NCBI RefSeq assembly: GCF_004366355.1
Contig: NZ_SODV01000001.1
Span: forward strand, 1 to 64,000
DNA length: 64,000 nt
Origin: Dinghuibacter silviterrae
GTDB taxonomy: Bacteria; Bacteroidota; Bacteroidia; Chitinophagales; Chitinophagaceae
Direction: 5' to 3'
Below the pieces are notes generated by a model. That model was not told where the DNA came from and ran no database searches. It saw only the letters and a program-made list of their open reading frames with translations. Shown here piece after piece: positions 8,038 to 17,204 of this stretch. The number at the start of each line of letters is the position of its first letter. The first letter of the stretch is position 1. A program made the position numbers and the translations under genes.

Positions 8038-9282
8038 ATGAAACGAATCCTTTGCCCCCTAAGTTTGTTCTTCCTTGGTGCCGGTTGCACCAAGTCCGGC
8101 CTGGTCGCTACGTCCAGCACTACCACGACCAGCACCTACTACTATCAAAGCGGGGGCACCGCCTCGGAAACCGGCAAAGCCTACAGCTCGGCCATCACCG
8201 ACACCTCCGGCGTATACGTTACCAACACCGGCATATTCAGCCTGGTCAATTCCAGCGTGAGCACCACCGGCAACACCACGTCCAGCGATTCCAGCAGTTT
8301 CTACGGCTTGAACGCCATCGTCCGGGTAGACGGGGGTAGCACCGTGACGCTGGATGACTGCTCCCTGACTTCCACCGGCTCCGGCGCCAACGGCGTGCTG
8401 GCCACCGGTTCGGCCACACAGGTCACCATGTCCGGCGATACCATCAAAACCACCGGGGGCGGCGCCCACGGCATAGACGCCACCTACGCCGCCACCATCA
8501 CCGCTACCAATGTCATCATGACGACGACCGGCGACCACAGCAGCGTCATCGCCACCGACCGCGGCGGGGGTACCGTCACTGTATCCGGTGGCTCCGGCAG
8601 CGCCTCCGGCGCCCTTTCCGCCGCCATCTACTCCACCGGAACCATCACCGTATCCAGCGCAACCCTCACGTCCAGCGCCGCCGACGGCGCCGTCATCGAG
8701 GGCAGCAACAACATTACCCTCACCAACACCACCCTTTCCGGGTATACCGACGGCGTAAAATTCTACCACAGCGAATCCGGTGACGCCAGCGGCTTCACCG
8801 GAACCCTCACCACCAGCGGGGGCTCCATCACCGCCACCGACGGAGATTGTTTGTACGTCACCAACGAAACGGCCGTCATCAGCCTAACCAACGGTACCAC
8901 CCTCACCGCCAGCACCGGGTACCTCCTCCACGCCCTGGACACCGCCACCGTCACCCTCACCGCCAGTGGAGAAACCCTGACCGGGTCGCTCGAAGCCGAC
9001 TCCGCCACCAGTACCGCCACCGTCAAACTCACCAACAGCAGCACCTTAAAAGGCGCCGTGCAATACGTCACCCTCAGCCTCGACGCCACCAGCACCTGGA
9101 CGGTTACCGCCAATTCCGTCGTGACCGGCCTGACCGACGCCTCCGGCATTTCCGGCACCTCGATCACCAATATTACCGGCAACGGCTACACGATCTATTA
9201 CGACGCCAGCCTTAGTGGCAACAGCTCTCTTGGAGGAAAGACCTATACCCTCACCAGCGGGGGCTATCTCAAACCCAGATAA
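8038..9282 (+). CDS. Surface lipoprotein with Thr/Ser/Gly-rich right-handed beta-helix
   Basis: The 414-residue product starts MKRILCPLSLFFLGAGCTKS, a lipoprotein signal with cysteine at residue 17. The rest is a regular series of short strands rich in Thr, Ser, Gly, Asn and Ala, such as GGSTVTLDDCSLTSTG, ITVSSATLTSSAADG and VIEGSNNITLTNTTL. This is the pattern of a parallel beta-helix of the pectate-lyase/adhesin kind, without a recognisable catalytic motif. A surface or adhesive role is inferred. ATG 8038 is chosen over the longer frame (7837) because the lipobox begins there and the extension overlaps lemA. Confidence 0.75.
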   Translation: MKRILCPLSLFFLGAGCTKSGLVATSSTTTTSTYYYQSGGTASETGKAYSSAITDTSGVYVTNTGIFSLVNSSVSTTGNTTSSDSSSFYGLNAIVRVDGGSTVTLDDCSLTSTGSGANGVLATGSATQVTMSGDTIKTTGGGAHGIDATYAATITATNVIMTTTGDHSSVIATDRGGGTVTVSGGSGSASGALSAAIYSTGTITVSSATLTSSAADGAVIEGSNNITLTNTTLSGYTDGVKFYHSESGDASGFTGTLTTSGGSITATDGDCLYVTNETAVISLTNGTTLTASTGYLLHALDTATVTLTASGETLTGSLEADSATSTATVKLTNSSTLKGAVQYVTLSLDATSTWTVTANSVVTGLTDASGISGTSITNITGNGYTIYYDASLSGNSSLGGKTYTLTSGGYLKPR

Positions 9283-9331
9283 TGTTTCGGAAAAACCAAT
9301 AATTGGGCAACACGAGTAGTAAGACGAAGAA

Positions 9332-9367
9332 GGCCCCCTGCGTCTGCGGGGGGCCCTACTTTTTTTA
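9332..9367 (+). terminator. Rho-independent terminator
   Basis: GGCCCCC (9332-9338) pairs with GGGGGCC (9349-9355), extended by a wobble and two pairs to a GTCT loop. It is followed by a T7 tract from 9360. It ends the beta-helix lipoprotein transcript. On the other strand the tail is only moderately T-rich, so it may also slow pgk read-through. Confidence 0.85.
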
Positions 9368-9379
9368 TCTGTTGTGCGT

Positions 9380-10576
9380 TTATTCGTTGATCGCTGCGAT
9401 CCCCGGAAGAACCTTGCCCTCAAAAAGCTCCAGCAGCGCGCCGCCACCGGTGGACACATAGCTCACCTTGTCGGCCAGGCCGAACTGGTTCACCGCCGCC
9501 ACCGAGTCGCCCCCGCCCACCAGGCTAAAGGCGCCCTGGGCCGTCGCCTGTGCGACAAATTCCGCGATGGCCTTCGTCCCATGCTGGAACTTTTCCATCT
9601 CGAAAACACCCATGGGTCCGTTCCAAAGGATGGTCTTAGAAGCCAGGATCACTTTCCCAAACAAAGCGATGCTCTCGTCCGAAATGTCCAACCCCATCCA
9701 GCCGTCCGGTATATGATCGTTCGACACCTTTTGGGTAGCCGCATCCGGGGCAAACTTATCCGCTGCAATGCTGTCCACGGGGATCAGGAATTGAACCCCC
9801 TTGGCTTTTGCTTTGGCCAGGATCTCATTGGCCAGGTCCAGCTTATCCTCTTCGCAAAGGCTCTTCCCGATGGATTTGCCCTGCGCTTTGAGGAAAGTAT
9901 ACGCCATACCCCCACCGATGATGATATTGTTCGCCTTCTCCAGCAGGTTTTCGATGATGAGGATTTTGTCGCTCACCTTCGCGCCACCTAAGATCGCAGT
10001 AAAAGGCCGCTGGGTGTCATTCATCACCTTGTTCGCGCTAGACACCTCGGCTTCCATGAGCAAGCCAAACATCCTCTTGTCCTTCGGGAAAAACTGCGCG
10101 ATCACAGCCGTCGACGCATGCGCCCGGTGCGCTGTTCCAAACGCGTCGTTCACATACACGTCCCCCAGCTTGCTCAGCTTTTCTGCGAAAGCCTTATCCC
10201 CTTTTTCCTCTTCTTTATAGAAACGCAGGTTCTCCAGCAACAGCACGCTACCCGGTTTCAAGGCCGCCGCCGCATTCACCGCAGACGCCCCGATACAGTC
10301 GTCCGCAAACTGGACGTCCGTACCCGGAAGCAATTCCTTCAGGTGAGGCAACAGGTGTTTCAGCGAGAACTTATCCTCCGGACCACCCTTCGGCCGGCCC
10401 AGGTGAGACATCAGGATTACGCTACCCCCATCTCCCAGGATCTTTTTGATCGTAGGTACCGCCGCCCGCATCCGCGTGTCGTCGGTGATATGGAAAGCAT
10501 CATCCAGGGGAACGTTAAAATCCACCCGGACCAATGCACGCTCTCCTTTAAAGTTATGTTGAGCGAAAGTCGACAT
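9380..10576 (-). CDS. pgk: Phosphoglycerate kinase
   Basis: This glycolytic enzyme transfers phosphate from 1,3-bisphosphoglycerate to ADP. The 398 residues are full length. Visible signatures are RVDFNVPL near residue 18, the ATP-domain stretch [20 protein letters not shown] and the C-terminal GGGDSVAAV. It lies 5 nt downstream of gap, so the two glycolytic steps are co-transcribed. Confidence 0.98.
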   Translation of the reverse strand: MSTFAQHNFKGERALVRVDFNVPLDDAFHITDDTRMRAAVPTIKKILGDGGSVILMSHLGRPKGGPEDKFSLKHLLPHLKELLPGTDVQFADDCIGASAVNAAAALKPGSVLLLENLRFYKEEEKGDKAFAEKLSKLGDVYVNDAFGTAHRAHASTAVIAQFFPKDKRMFGLLMEAEVSSANKVMNDTQRPFTAILGGAKVSDKILIIENLLEKANNIIIGGGMAYTFLKAQGKSIGKSLCEEDKLDLANEILAKAKAKGVQFLIPVDSIAADKFAPDAATQKVSNDHIPDGWMGLDISDESIALFGKVILASKTILWNGPMGVFEMEKFQHGTKAIAEFVAQATAQGAFSLVGGGDSVAAVNQFGLADKVSYVSTGGGALLELFEGKVLPGIAAINE

Positions 10577-10581
10577 AGGCC

Positions 10582-11595
10582 TTATTTTTTGATGAGACCG
10601 GCAAAATACTTAACCGTGCGCACCAGTTGCGACACATAGCTCATTTCGTTGTCATACCAGCTCACCACCTTCACCAGTTGCTTGTCACCCACCGTGACCA
10701 CCTTCGTCTGGGTCGAGTCAAACAAAGAGCCAAAGTGCATCCCGATGATGTCGCTGCTCACGATTTCATCCTCCGTGTACCCGAAAGATTCGTTCGAAGC
10801 CGCCTTCATGGCCGCATTCACCGACTCCAGGGTAACCTTCTTGGCCACCACCGCCGTCAGTTCCGTCAGCGACCCCGTGATCACCGGGATACGCTGTGCA
10901 CCGCCGTCCAGTTTCCCCTTCAATTCCGGCAAAACCAGCCCGATCGCCTTTGCGGCACCCGTGCTGTTCGGAACGATATTAGCGGCCGCAGCCCTTGCCC
11001 GGCGCAAGTCCCCTTTCGGGTGCGGAGCGTCCAGGGTATTCTGGTCATTCGTATAGGCGTGAACCGTCGTCATGCTCCCCACTTCGATGGTGAAAGCATC
11101 ATTCAACGCCTTGGCCATCGGGGCCAGGCAGTTCGTGGTACAGCTGGCGCAGGAGATCACCGTCTCGCTGCCGTCCAGGATGTTATGGTTGACATTAAAT
11201 ACGACCGTCTTCATTTCCCCGGTTGCGGGGGCGGAAATGACCACCCTTTTGGCGCCTGCTTTCAGGTGCAATTCTGCCTTTTCCTTATCCGTAAAGAACC
11301 CGGTGCTTTCAATCACCACGTCCACGTCATGCTGACCCCAGGGAATCTGCGCCGGGTCCTTCTGCGCATATATTTTGATCTCGTGACCTGCAACTACAAT
11401 CGCATTATCGGTATGTTTAACCTCCTGCTCGAACCGGCCATGCGCCGTATCATACTTCAGCAGGTGCGCCAGCACCTTCGGGCTGGTCAAATCATTGATT
11501 GCTACTACATCAATCCCTTGCATATTGTAGATCTGGCGGAAAACCAGGCGACCGATCCTACCAAACCCGTTAATAGCAACTTTAACTGTGCTCAT
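10582..11595 (-). CDS. gap: Type I glyceraldehyde-3-phosphate dehydrogenase
   Basis: The enzyme oxidises glyceraldehyde 3-phosphate with NAD. The 337 residues include the Rossmann start INGFGRIGR (9-17) and the active-site ASCTTNC with catalytic Cys152. His is in the usual VHAYTNDQ segment. The first strand is followed by INDL, where aspartate favours NAD over NADP. It is the first gene of the gap-pgk operon. Upstream lies an AT-rich leader of about 100 nt without a convincing promoter pair. Confidence 0.98.
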   Translation of the reverse strand: MSTVKVAINGFGRIGRLVFRQIYNMQGIDVVAINDLTSPKVLAHLLKYDTAHGRFEQEVKHTDNAIVVAGHEIKIYAQKDPAQIPWGQHDVDVVIESTGFFTDKEKAELHLKAGAKRVVISAPATGEMKTVVFNVNHNILDGSETVISCASCTTNCLAPMAKALNDAFTIEVGSMTTVHAYTNDQNTLDAPHPKGDLRRARAAAANIVPNSTGAAKAIGLVLPELKGKLDGGAQRIPVITGSLTELTAVVAKKVTLESVNAAMKAASNESFGYTEDEIVSSDIIGMHFGSLFDSTQTKVVTVGDKQLVKVVSWYDNEMSYVSQLVRTVKYFAGLIKK

Positions 11596-11706
11596 TTGTG
11601 TAAAAATTTAGTTATTGGATGAGATAAAACTTAGGTTTTTCCGATGATGCGGTGCGAAGTTACATTATACCAAGGAATTGAGACCCCTTCCATCTTTTAT
11701 ATTTTT

Positions 11707-11738
11707 TTTGGGCCGAATAAAAACAGCCCCTATCTTTG
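11707..11738 (+). promoter_or_regulatory. Promoter of tRNA-Glu
   Basis: TTTG at 11707-11710, a 20-nt spacer, then TATCTTTG at 11731-11738: an exact Bacteroidota-type promoter. It lies 34 nt upstream of the mature tRNA 5' end. Confidence 0.85.
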
Positions 11739-11772
11739 CACTCCCAAACGAAATTCGTTCGGTCGTTCTTTC

Positions 11773-11844
11773 GCCGCGTTGGTCAATCGGTTAAGACGCC
11801 TCCCTTTCACGGAGGAATGAGGGGTTCGATTCCCCTACGCGGTA
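11773..11844 (+). tRNA. tRNA-Glu (anticodon TTC)
   Basis: The cloverleaf folds completely. The acceptor stem 11773-11779 pairs with 11837-11843 (one G-U at the first pair). The D-arm lies around TTGGTCAATCGGTTAAGAC, and the anticodon stem is CCTCC/GGAGG (11799-11803 with 11811-11815) with loop CTTTCAC and anticodon TTC at 11806-11808. The T-arm is GGGG-TTCGATT-CCCC. No CCA is encoded. Confidence 0.96.
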
Positions 11845-11879
11845 CAAAATATGGCACATCGTGTCACGAAAACAAAAAA

Positions 11880-11907
11880 GGTTATCTCTAAAGAGATAGC
11901 CTTTTTT
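11880..11907 (+). terminator. Terminator of tRNA-Glu
   Basis: GGTTATCTC (11880-11888) pairs with GAGATAGCC (11893-11901) through a TAAA loop with one G-U pair, followed by T6. Upstream A6 makes it potentially bidirectional. Confidence 0.88.
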
Positions 11908-11936
11908 GCTATTATATTTGTCGCATAGCATCTTGC

Positions 11937-12242
11937 ATGAATAACCTTCAATCGCCTGCGCTGTCGTCTATAATCAATATTCTTGAACAGGTAATGGAAA
12001 AAATAACCGATGACTCAGATATTGTCTGGACGAGATTCAATACACCAAAAGAAATGCGGCAGGAAATTGCCTCCTATCTGGAATCGCTGAAAAAGGGAGA
12101 TCTGGGTTGCCTTAACAATATCAGCCTCCTTTTTGCGCCAACCGGCGCATTTCAGGAACATTCGATATCTAATGGCTGGTCGGAAGCTTATGTGCAGATG
12201 GCTGTATTTTTTGATCAGGCCCTGGCTGCCATTTCCAGATAA
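11937..12242 (+). CDS. Small hypothetical protein
   Basis: A 101-residue acidic, mainly helical protein starting MNNLQSPALSSIINILEQ, with KKGDLGCLNNISLLFAPTGA in the middle. No known family is recognised. It stands alone between the tRNA-Glu terminator and the convergent HipA-like gene. Codon use resembles a genuine gene and the frame has no competing strong ORF. It shows no signal peptide or membrane segment. Confidence 0.55.
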   Translation: MNNLQSPALSSIINILEQVMEKITDDSDIVWTRFNTPKEMRQEIASYLESLKKGDLGCLNNISLLFAPTGAFQEHSISNGWSEAYVQMAVFFDQALAAISR

Positions 12243-12256
12243 GACTCACCGGCTAC

Positions 12257-13513
12257 TTATTGTTTGAACGCATCCCTCATATTTTCTATTTCCGCCCTGG
12301 AAATTCCCAATCCTTGGGCAGTATTTTGCCAACAGCTTACCGCGTCGGTTGCCGCGGCGATAATTTCTTCCCGCCGTCCAACGCTTACCCTAAATTGCTC
12401 AGCGACTTCACGCACCAAGTTTATGTCCAGGTCATTACTATGCTCGGAGATATTCAATGTAAGACCAGTTGACCTTGGTACCGGATTAATGTCAAAAGCC
12501 GGAGAAAGCCTCCATCCTTTCGATGTAAGCAAAAATCCATGATTCCGTAAGTGATCATCGGTATTACTAACAAGAATATAGAAAACAATCCTCCTCCAAA
12601 GCTCTTCCAGATCCCGATCAGGAGCCGCTCCGTGACGTACGATGAATTCTACCAGATGCAAATAGGAGATGCCCACCCCGGCGTCCATACCATCAGAATA
12701 TCCCAATAGCGTCATCGCCGACGCAAAATGGATACGTTTGTCTCCCACGCGATCAAAGCGTCTGGTCAGGAAGGTGTGATAGGATCGTGAAAAACGTTTT
12801 GCATTTCCCTCTGCTATTGAAAGGCCCGCTTTTAAAGCCAACTCATTAACCACCGCCTCCCAAGCGCCGACGTCCCGATCATCATTCCTGCTGGGAAATT
12901 TTGCAATCCAAAGGTTGCCGCCGGGGTCTTTAACACTAGCCTTGGGTCTGGCGCCACCAAGAGAAGACCCGGGCGAAATAAGTAAATTAAGCCAATGTGC
13001 AAAGTTGGGATCTTCAAGATTATCATTGTCTTCCAGTCTTAAGCTAGCCTCTTCCAATGTCCGTAGCGAGGTAAAAGGAGGAACTGTCATATCCTTTTCG
13101 TCGTGCAAGAATGGACCGTCTTCGGACAATCTAAAGCGTAATGCCCCCATCCTATAGAGATCGTATACTCCCAACAGATAATCGCTTTCAAATAACGGAC
13201 GCACCTTACGATCCTCAATTCTGGCACTAACGGCTTCTCTACGCTGCATCAATACCCTCCCCCATCGATCTGGGGATGAATCCATGAATAGGCCAAAATT
13301 GGGTTTGTCGTCTCTTAGGTATTGCGGACCTCCATATAAACCGAGGTCCGGGTCTAATAACAGAGCAAATCCGGATTCAAGCCACTCCCTATTATAAGAA
13401 AACGAAAAGACTTCCTTTCCTCTTAACTGCTCGGCTTGAAGAATCCCCAATTTTTGAAGTCCTCCCAGGTCAAGCCAGTCCAAATAAACCTGTATTTGCT
13501 TTTGATTCGCCAT
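12257..13513 (-). CDS. HipA-like serine/threonine kinase toxin
   Basis: The 418-residue protein has the HipA layout. An N-terminal subdomain is followed by the glycine loop GGARPKAS (186-193), a nucleotide-binding lysine in LWIAKF (205), the catalytic NTDDHLRN (317-324; Asp320 and Asn324) and the metal-binding AFDINP (Asp341). HipA kinases stop growth by phosphorylating targets such as glutamyl-tRNA synthetase; the target here is unknown. It starts immediately after the stop of the HTH gene (TAA directly before ATG), as in hipBA operons. The position beside tRNA-Glu is noted, although it proves nothing about the target. Confidence 0.88.
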   Translation of the reverse strand: MANQKQIQVYLDWLDLGGLQKLGILQAEQLRGKEVFSFSYNREWLESGFALLLDPDLGLYGGPQYLRDDKPNFGLFMDSSPDRWGRVLMQRREAVSARIEDRKVRPLFESDYLLGVYDLYRMGALRFRLSEDGPFLHDEKDMTVPPFTSLRTLEEASLRLEDNDNLEDPNFAHWLNLLISPGSSLGGARPKASVKDPGGNLWIAKFPSRNDDRDVGAWEAVVNELALKAGLSIAEGNAKRFSRSYHTFLTRRFDRVGDKRIHFASAMTLLGYSDGMDAGVGISYLHLVEFIVRHGAAPDRDLEELWRRIVFYILVSNTDDHLRNHGFLLTSKGWRLSPAFDINPVPRSTGLTLNISEHSNDLDINLVREVAEQFRVSVGRREEIIAAATDAVSCWQNTAQGLGISRAEIENMRDAFKQ

Positions 13514-13819
13514 TTACGTCTTACTTTTCCCGGATAAAAGACCGGCGTCTTGTAATTTTCGGCCTAGCGGATCATTCGCTGCCACAGTTAATAAATCCTT
13601 CTCCAGGCCAAGCACGAAAAGCACTTGCAGGTAAGCACTCATAGACACACCAGGTGCCCCTTTCTCAATAAGGCCAAGCGTAGAACGGGCTATACCCGCC
13701 CTTTCCGCTAACTGGATAAGTGTCAGGGCACGCCGCTTTCGGGCAAGCTTTATATTCTCACCAAGTTCGGATAGGATGCGCGTTGTCGAAGGCAATAATA
13801 TTGTTTTCTTTGGCCTCAA
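13514..13819 (-). CDS. HipB-like XRE antitoxin/repressor
   Basis: The 101-residue protein carries a helix-turn-helix at about residues 18-75 (GENIKLARKRRALTLIQLAE, RSTLGLIEKG), the Cro/C1 fold used by HipB. By family analogy it binds and silences the kinase and represses the operon. The only workable start in this frame is TTG at 13819, because a stop lies just upstream and no ATG precedes the domain. It is the first gene of the pair and is flush with the kinase gene. Confidence 0.85.
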   Translation of the reverse strand: MRPKKTILLPSTTRILSELGENIKLARKRRALTLIQLAERAGIARSTLGLIEKGAPGVSMSAYLQVLFVLGLEKDLLTVAANDPLGRKLQDAGLLSGKSKT

Positions 13820-13825
13820 ATGTCC

Positions 13826-13864
13826 GTTATTTCATACAAAAATAGGCAAAATGACCGAAATAAC
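13826..13864 (-). promoter_or_regulatory. Putative hipBA operator and -7 element
   Basis: GTTATTTC (13826-13833) and GAAATAAC (13857-13864) form a perfect 8-bp inverted repeat with centres 31 bp apart, close to three helical turns. Between them the minus strand has TATTTTTG (13844-13837), a fit to TAnnTTTG. A repressor bound to both arms would cover the promoter directly before the antitoxin start. Confidence 0.6.
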
Positions 13865-14232
13865 AGCCTCGTGGCACAATGTGGCACGTTTATGCCGCCC
13901 TGCCTAAGCCTACGGTACTATTAATCAAGTGATAGTGAAACCGCTGATATAGAGAATCTGTGCCACGAACCGCTCGAAATGTTCGAACCAGTTCCCCGAC
14001 AGGGTACTTCTACTTTAAAGGGTCATCACCTCCAGCGATGACCCTTATTTATTTCGCCTACTGTCAATTACGCATCTCTGTAAATCGCAATTCCAGTCAA
14101 AGCTATATCTCAAGGTCGGTCTCCAAGTTCGAACACCCAACTTGCCGACCGCGTTATGTCGCCTCTGAAAATTACCAGCAATTTTCAAAAACGCACATCA
14201 ATTTCCTTGTCTGCCATCCGCAAATTCGCACT
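13865..14232. other. Non-coding 368-bp stretch with repeats and a hairpin
   Basis: No gene is recognised. Three copies of GTGGCAC or its complement occur, including a perfect 9-bp inverted repeat CGTGGCACA (13870-13878) and TGTGCCACG (13959-13967). A 10-bp hairpin AAGGGTCATC/GATGACCCTT (14018-14046) followed by TATTTATTT looks like a terminator, but no gene that it would end is visible, suggesting a lost gene. The open frame across this area upstream of the amine oxidase has no similarity to the family. Confidence 0.5.
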
Positions 14233-15315
14233 ATGGAAAAAGCGAAGCAGATTACAATAATTGGTGCAGGTCTAAGCGGTCTAATGACGGCCTACCTGCT
14301 GAAAAAGGCAGGCCTTACCGTTAGGATATTGGAAGCATCGGGCCGTATCGGCGGCCGCGTCCACACCCAGGAAGGAAAGCTGGGCACGCCCCTTGAACTG
14401 GGCGCAACATGGTTTTCAGATCAGCACGTTCGATTAACAGCCCTGGTGGCAGGGCTCGGCCTGGCAAAATTTCCGCAATTCAGCGAAGGGGTTTCATTCT
14501 TACAGACAGCCAGGTCATTTGAACCGGCCCAGCAAATTCATGTACCTGCCACGAACCGACCGTCCTACCGGATTGCCGGTGGTACGCAGGCGCTTATTGA
14601 AGCGCTTATTGCCGCCGTAGGCATAGAAACGGTTGTGCTACATTGTCCGGTGACTCAAGTTGTTGCCACAGCCGATGGGCTGACCGCTTATTCCAGCAAT
14701 GGCAAATCATTTTTGTCCGACGCTATTGTCACATGCCTGCCACCGCAGTTAGTTGCTTCCAAAATAGTGTTTATCCCGGCGTTGCCCGCCAGCATCCGTG
14801 AAATATTGCCTACTGTGCAAACCTGGATGGCAGGATCAGTAAAGTTTACTATTGAGTATAAGGCACATTTTTGGAGGGACCGGCAGTTGTCCGGCATGTT
14901 GTACAGTCACGCGGGAACAGTGGTGGAAATGTACGACCATACCAACTATGACGGAGATCGTTTTGGATTCACCGGGTTCCTTAATGCTGACACCAGGACC
15001 TACACACAAGAAATAAGAAGAGCGCACGTCCTCCGTCAACTGCAGGAGGCGTTCGGCAACGACGTTCTGGACGCAGTCGCGTACTACGATAAGGTGTGGG
15101 ATGATGAATATGTACTGTCAGATAATCCCGCGATCAAGCAACCACACCAAAACAATGGGCATCCCTGCTTTCAGCAGGCCTATATGGATGGCCGGTTGTT
15201 TTTTAGCGGATCAGAAACTTCGCCGTTGTATGGTGGTTACATGGAGGGCGCTGTGATAGCGGCAGAACGTACAGTGGACCGTATTGTAAAGGGCCGCACT
15301 AGCTTATGCCACTGA
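14233..15315 (+). CDS. Flavin monoamine oxidase family protein
   Basis: The 360-residue protein has the FAD-binding motif GAGLSG (11-16) with EASGRIGGRVHT, then LGTPLELGATWF, the substrate-domain part and the C-terminal FAD contact MEGAVIAAERTVD. The family oxidises amines or related substrates to imines with release of hydrogen peroxide; the substrate is unknown. ATG 14233 is chosen because the family begins there. It has a close paralogue at 17205-18266, but stands alone without the partner genes. Confidence 0.9.
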   Translation: MEKAKQITIIGAGLSGLMTAYLLKKAGLTVRILEASGRIGGRVHTQEGKLGTPLELGATWFSDQHVRLTALVAGLGLAKFPQFSEGVSFLQTARSFEPAQQIHVPATNRPSYRIAGGTQALIEALIAAVGIETVVLHCPVTQVVATADGLTAYSSNGKSFLSDAIVTCLPPQLVASKIVFIPALPASIREILPTVQTWMAGSVKFTIEYKAHFWRDRQLSGMLYSHAGTVVEMYDHTNYDGDRFGFTGFLNADTRTYTQEIRRAHVLRQLQEAFGNDVLDAVAYYDKVWDDEYVLSDNPAIKQPHQNNGHPCFQQAYMDGRLFFSGSETSPLYGGYMEGAVIAAERTVDRIVKGRTSLCH

Positions 15316-15372
15316 TTTAAAAAGAATGACACGAAGCTAATGCGGCCGAGGTCCATGCGGCGTATACAAAAA

Positions 15373-15759
15373 TCAGGAATAGTGAAAGTGATAAGTCCTT
15401 TCGATCCGGCTATCCAGGCTATTTCCTACGTGACACCTGGTCTTCGCCGCCTCCTCCATGATGTCCTTCTGTTCCGGGGAATATTGCCCCTCAAGGAAGA
15501 TGTCGATCTGCATCTTTCCCACCCTGCTTTTGTCCTCGCTCATCTCCAGCGTGATCGCGCTTCGCGTCAACGTGGTTTTAAACTGCCCCTGATTCGCCGC
15601 ATAGTCGATCGTACCCAGTAAACAGCTACCATAGGCCGATACCAGCAAGTCCACCGGGGTAAACCGCGTTGCGCTCACTGTTACCGGCTCATTATTCAGC
15701 GGTGTTGTCGTCTTAGACGTGTACCCGCCTTCGTACATCGTTTCAATTGTCTTTGCCAT
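15373..15759 (-). CDS. OsmC family peroxiredoxin-like protein
   Basis: The 128-residue protein has the OsmC/Ohr fold, with the two reactive cysteines in YGSCLLG and KTRCHVGN. Such proteins reduce organic hydroperoxides in the cytoplasm. It lies 17 nt after the alcohol dehydrogenase gene and is the last gene of the amine oxidase-ABM-dehydrogenase-OsmC operon. It could deal with peroxide made by the oxidase. Confidence 0.9.
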   Translation of the reverse strand: MAKTIETMYEGGYTSKTTTPLNNEPVTVSATRFTPVDLLVSAYGSCLLGTIDYAANQGQFKTTLTRSAITLEMSEDKSRVGKMQIDIFLEGQYSPEQKDIMEEAAKTRCHVGNSLDSRIERTYHFHYS

Positions 15760-15776
15760 TTTTTATTATTTAAATT

Positions 15777-16820
15777 TTATCCAAGACGAGTCATATCGAT
15801 GACAAACCGATATTGAACGTCCCCCTTTAATGTCCGCTCAAACGCATCGTTGATATAGTCGGGTGCTATCACCTCTACATCCGCCGTAATATTATGGTCG
15901 GCGCAATAATCGAGCATTTCCTGAGTTTCTGCGATTCCGCCGATAAAAGACCCTGCAATCTTTCTCCGCCGGGCGATCAACTGAAAGGCCGCCAGTTGAG
16001 GGGCTTCGGGCGGCACTCCCAATAGGATCATCGTACCGTCCTTCTTCAACAGCCCCAAATACGCGTTATAGTCATGCTTTGCAGACACAGCATCAATGAG
16101 AAAATCGAACCGGCCGGCCACCGCCTTCAGCTCAGCCACGTCAGACGTGACTACGAAATGGGTAGCGCCCAACGCCAAGGCACTTTCTCTTTTTGATGGC
16201 GATCCGCTCAGTACCGTCACCTCCGCCCCAAACGATGCGGCAAACTTTACCGCCATGTGTCCGACTCCACCCAGGCCCAATACAGCGACCTTGTGGCCTT
16301 TACCAACATTCCAGTGACGCAGGGGCGAATAGGTCGTAATACCCGCGCAAAGCAGCGGGGCCACCCCTGCCGGAGCCAAAGACTCCGAGACCTTCAACAC
16401 ATATCGTTCGTCCACCACGATTGTATTGGAATACCCCCCTTTCGTCACGGTTCCGTCTTTCAGTCTCGCGTTTTGCGTCGGCGTTATCCCCTTCTCACAG
16501 TATTGTTCCTCCCCTTCTTCGCAACTGCTGCAATGTCTGCACGAGTCGAGAAAATAACCCACCCCCACCAAATCGCCGACGCTATGTCTGGCCACCTCCT
16601 TTCCGATGGAATGTACGCGTCCTATAATCTCATGTCCCGGCACGAAAGGATATGCCGTCCCGCCGTATTCGTTCTTTGCCTGGTGAATATCGGCATGGCA
16701 AACGCCACAGTAAAGAATATCGATCGTCACGTCATTCACGCCGGGATCTTTCCGATCAAACGTGTACGGGCTCAAAGGTGCCGATGGCGCCTGGGCGGCA
16801 TAGCCTTTTGTTGTAATCAT
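15777..16820 (-). CDS. Zinc-dependent NAD(P) alcohol dehydrogenase (CAD/YahK-like)
   Basis: The 347-residue enzyme interconverts aldehydes and alcohols. Catalytic zinc ligands are seen in CGVCHADIH and the GHE motif. The structural zinc site is CRHCSSCEEGEEQYC, and the nucleotide-binding part has LGLGGVGHMAVKFA. Length is normal. It begins 10 nt downstream of the small ABM-like gene. A second member of the same family is encoded at 60382-61443. Confidence 0.93.
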   Translation of the reverse strand: MITTKGYAAQAPSAPLSPYTFDRKDPGVNDVTIDILYCGVCHADIHQAKNEYGGTAYPFVPGHEIIGRVHSIGKEVARHSVGDLVGVGYFLDSCRHCSSCEEGEEQYCEKGITPTQNARLKDGTVTKGGYSNTIVVDERYVLKVSESLAPAGVAPLLCAGITTYSPLRHWNVGKGHKVAVLGLGGVGHMAVKFAASFGAEVTVLSGSPSKRESALALGATHFVVTSDVAELKAVAGRFDFLIDAVSAKHDYNAYLGLLKKDGTMILLGVPPEAPQLAAFQLIARRRKIAGSFIGGIAETQEMLDYCADHNITADVEVIAPDYINDAFERTLKGDVQYRFVIDMTRLG

Positions 16821-16831
16821 TTGTTTTTTAT

Positions 16832-17119
16832 TTAGGCAACATCGTAAATCCGGACATCCGGGTTGGCCTTAAGGTAGGGCTTTAGCGCTACGACGACGTC
16901 ATTGGTGAACAGGCCGCTGGACAAATATGCCTGTGCATCCTGAACGGTTTCAAAACCATGTAATACCTGCACATCCTCGTCGCGCACCAGCAGTTCTTTG
17001 CTTTCCGCGCCTTTTATCTGCTCCAGGAATGGGGCTTTGTATTTATTGTACACACCGGCCGCATTGCCGCGATCCGCATTGTCCACCTTCAAGGTGATTT
17101 CCAAAAAAGCTTTTGCCAT
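16832..17119 (-). CDS. Small ABM-like (dimeric alpha-beta barrel) protein
   Basis: The 95-residue protein starts MAKAFLEITLKVDN, with EQIKGAESKELLVRDEDVQV and LKANPDVRIYDVA. Size and pattern resemble antibiotic-biosynthesis-monooxygenase-like dimeric barrels, but the match is by eye only. Start 17119 is preferred; the longer frame runs into the intergenic DNA. It lies between the amine oxidase and the alcohol dehydrogenase in one operon. Confidence 0.7.
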   Translation of the reverse strand: MAKAFLEITLKVDNADRGNAAGVYNKYKAPFLEQIKGAESKELLVRDEDVQVLHGFETVQDAQAYLSSGLFTNDVVVALKPYLKANPDVRIYDVA

Positions 17120-17204
17120 TGTATTAAGATTTAAAAGTGACAAGGCAAAGGTCCGATAGACAAGGGCCTCGAAAAATGGGCAAATGGGAGAAGGATTGGT
17201 ACAT

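Noticed and set aside
14018-14046. Hairpin taken as the terminator of a small gene
   Set aside because: No gene that ends at it can be recognised; it is kept only as part of the non-coding stretch.
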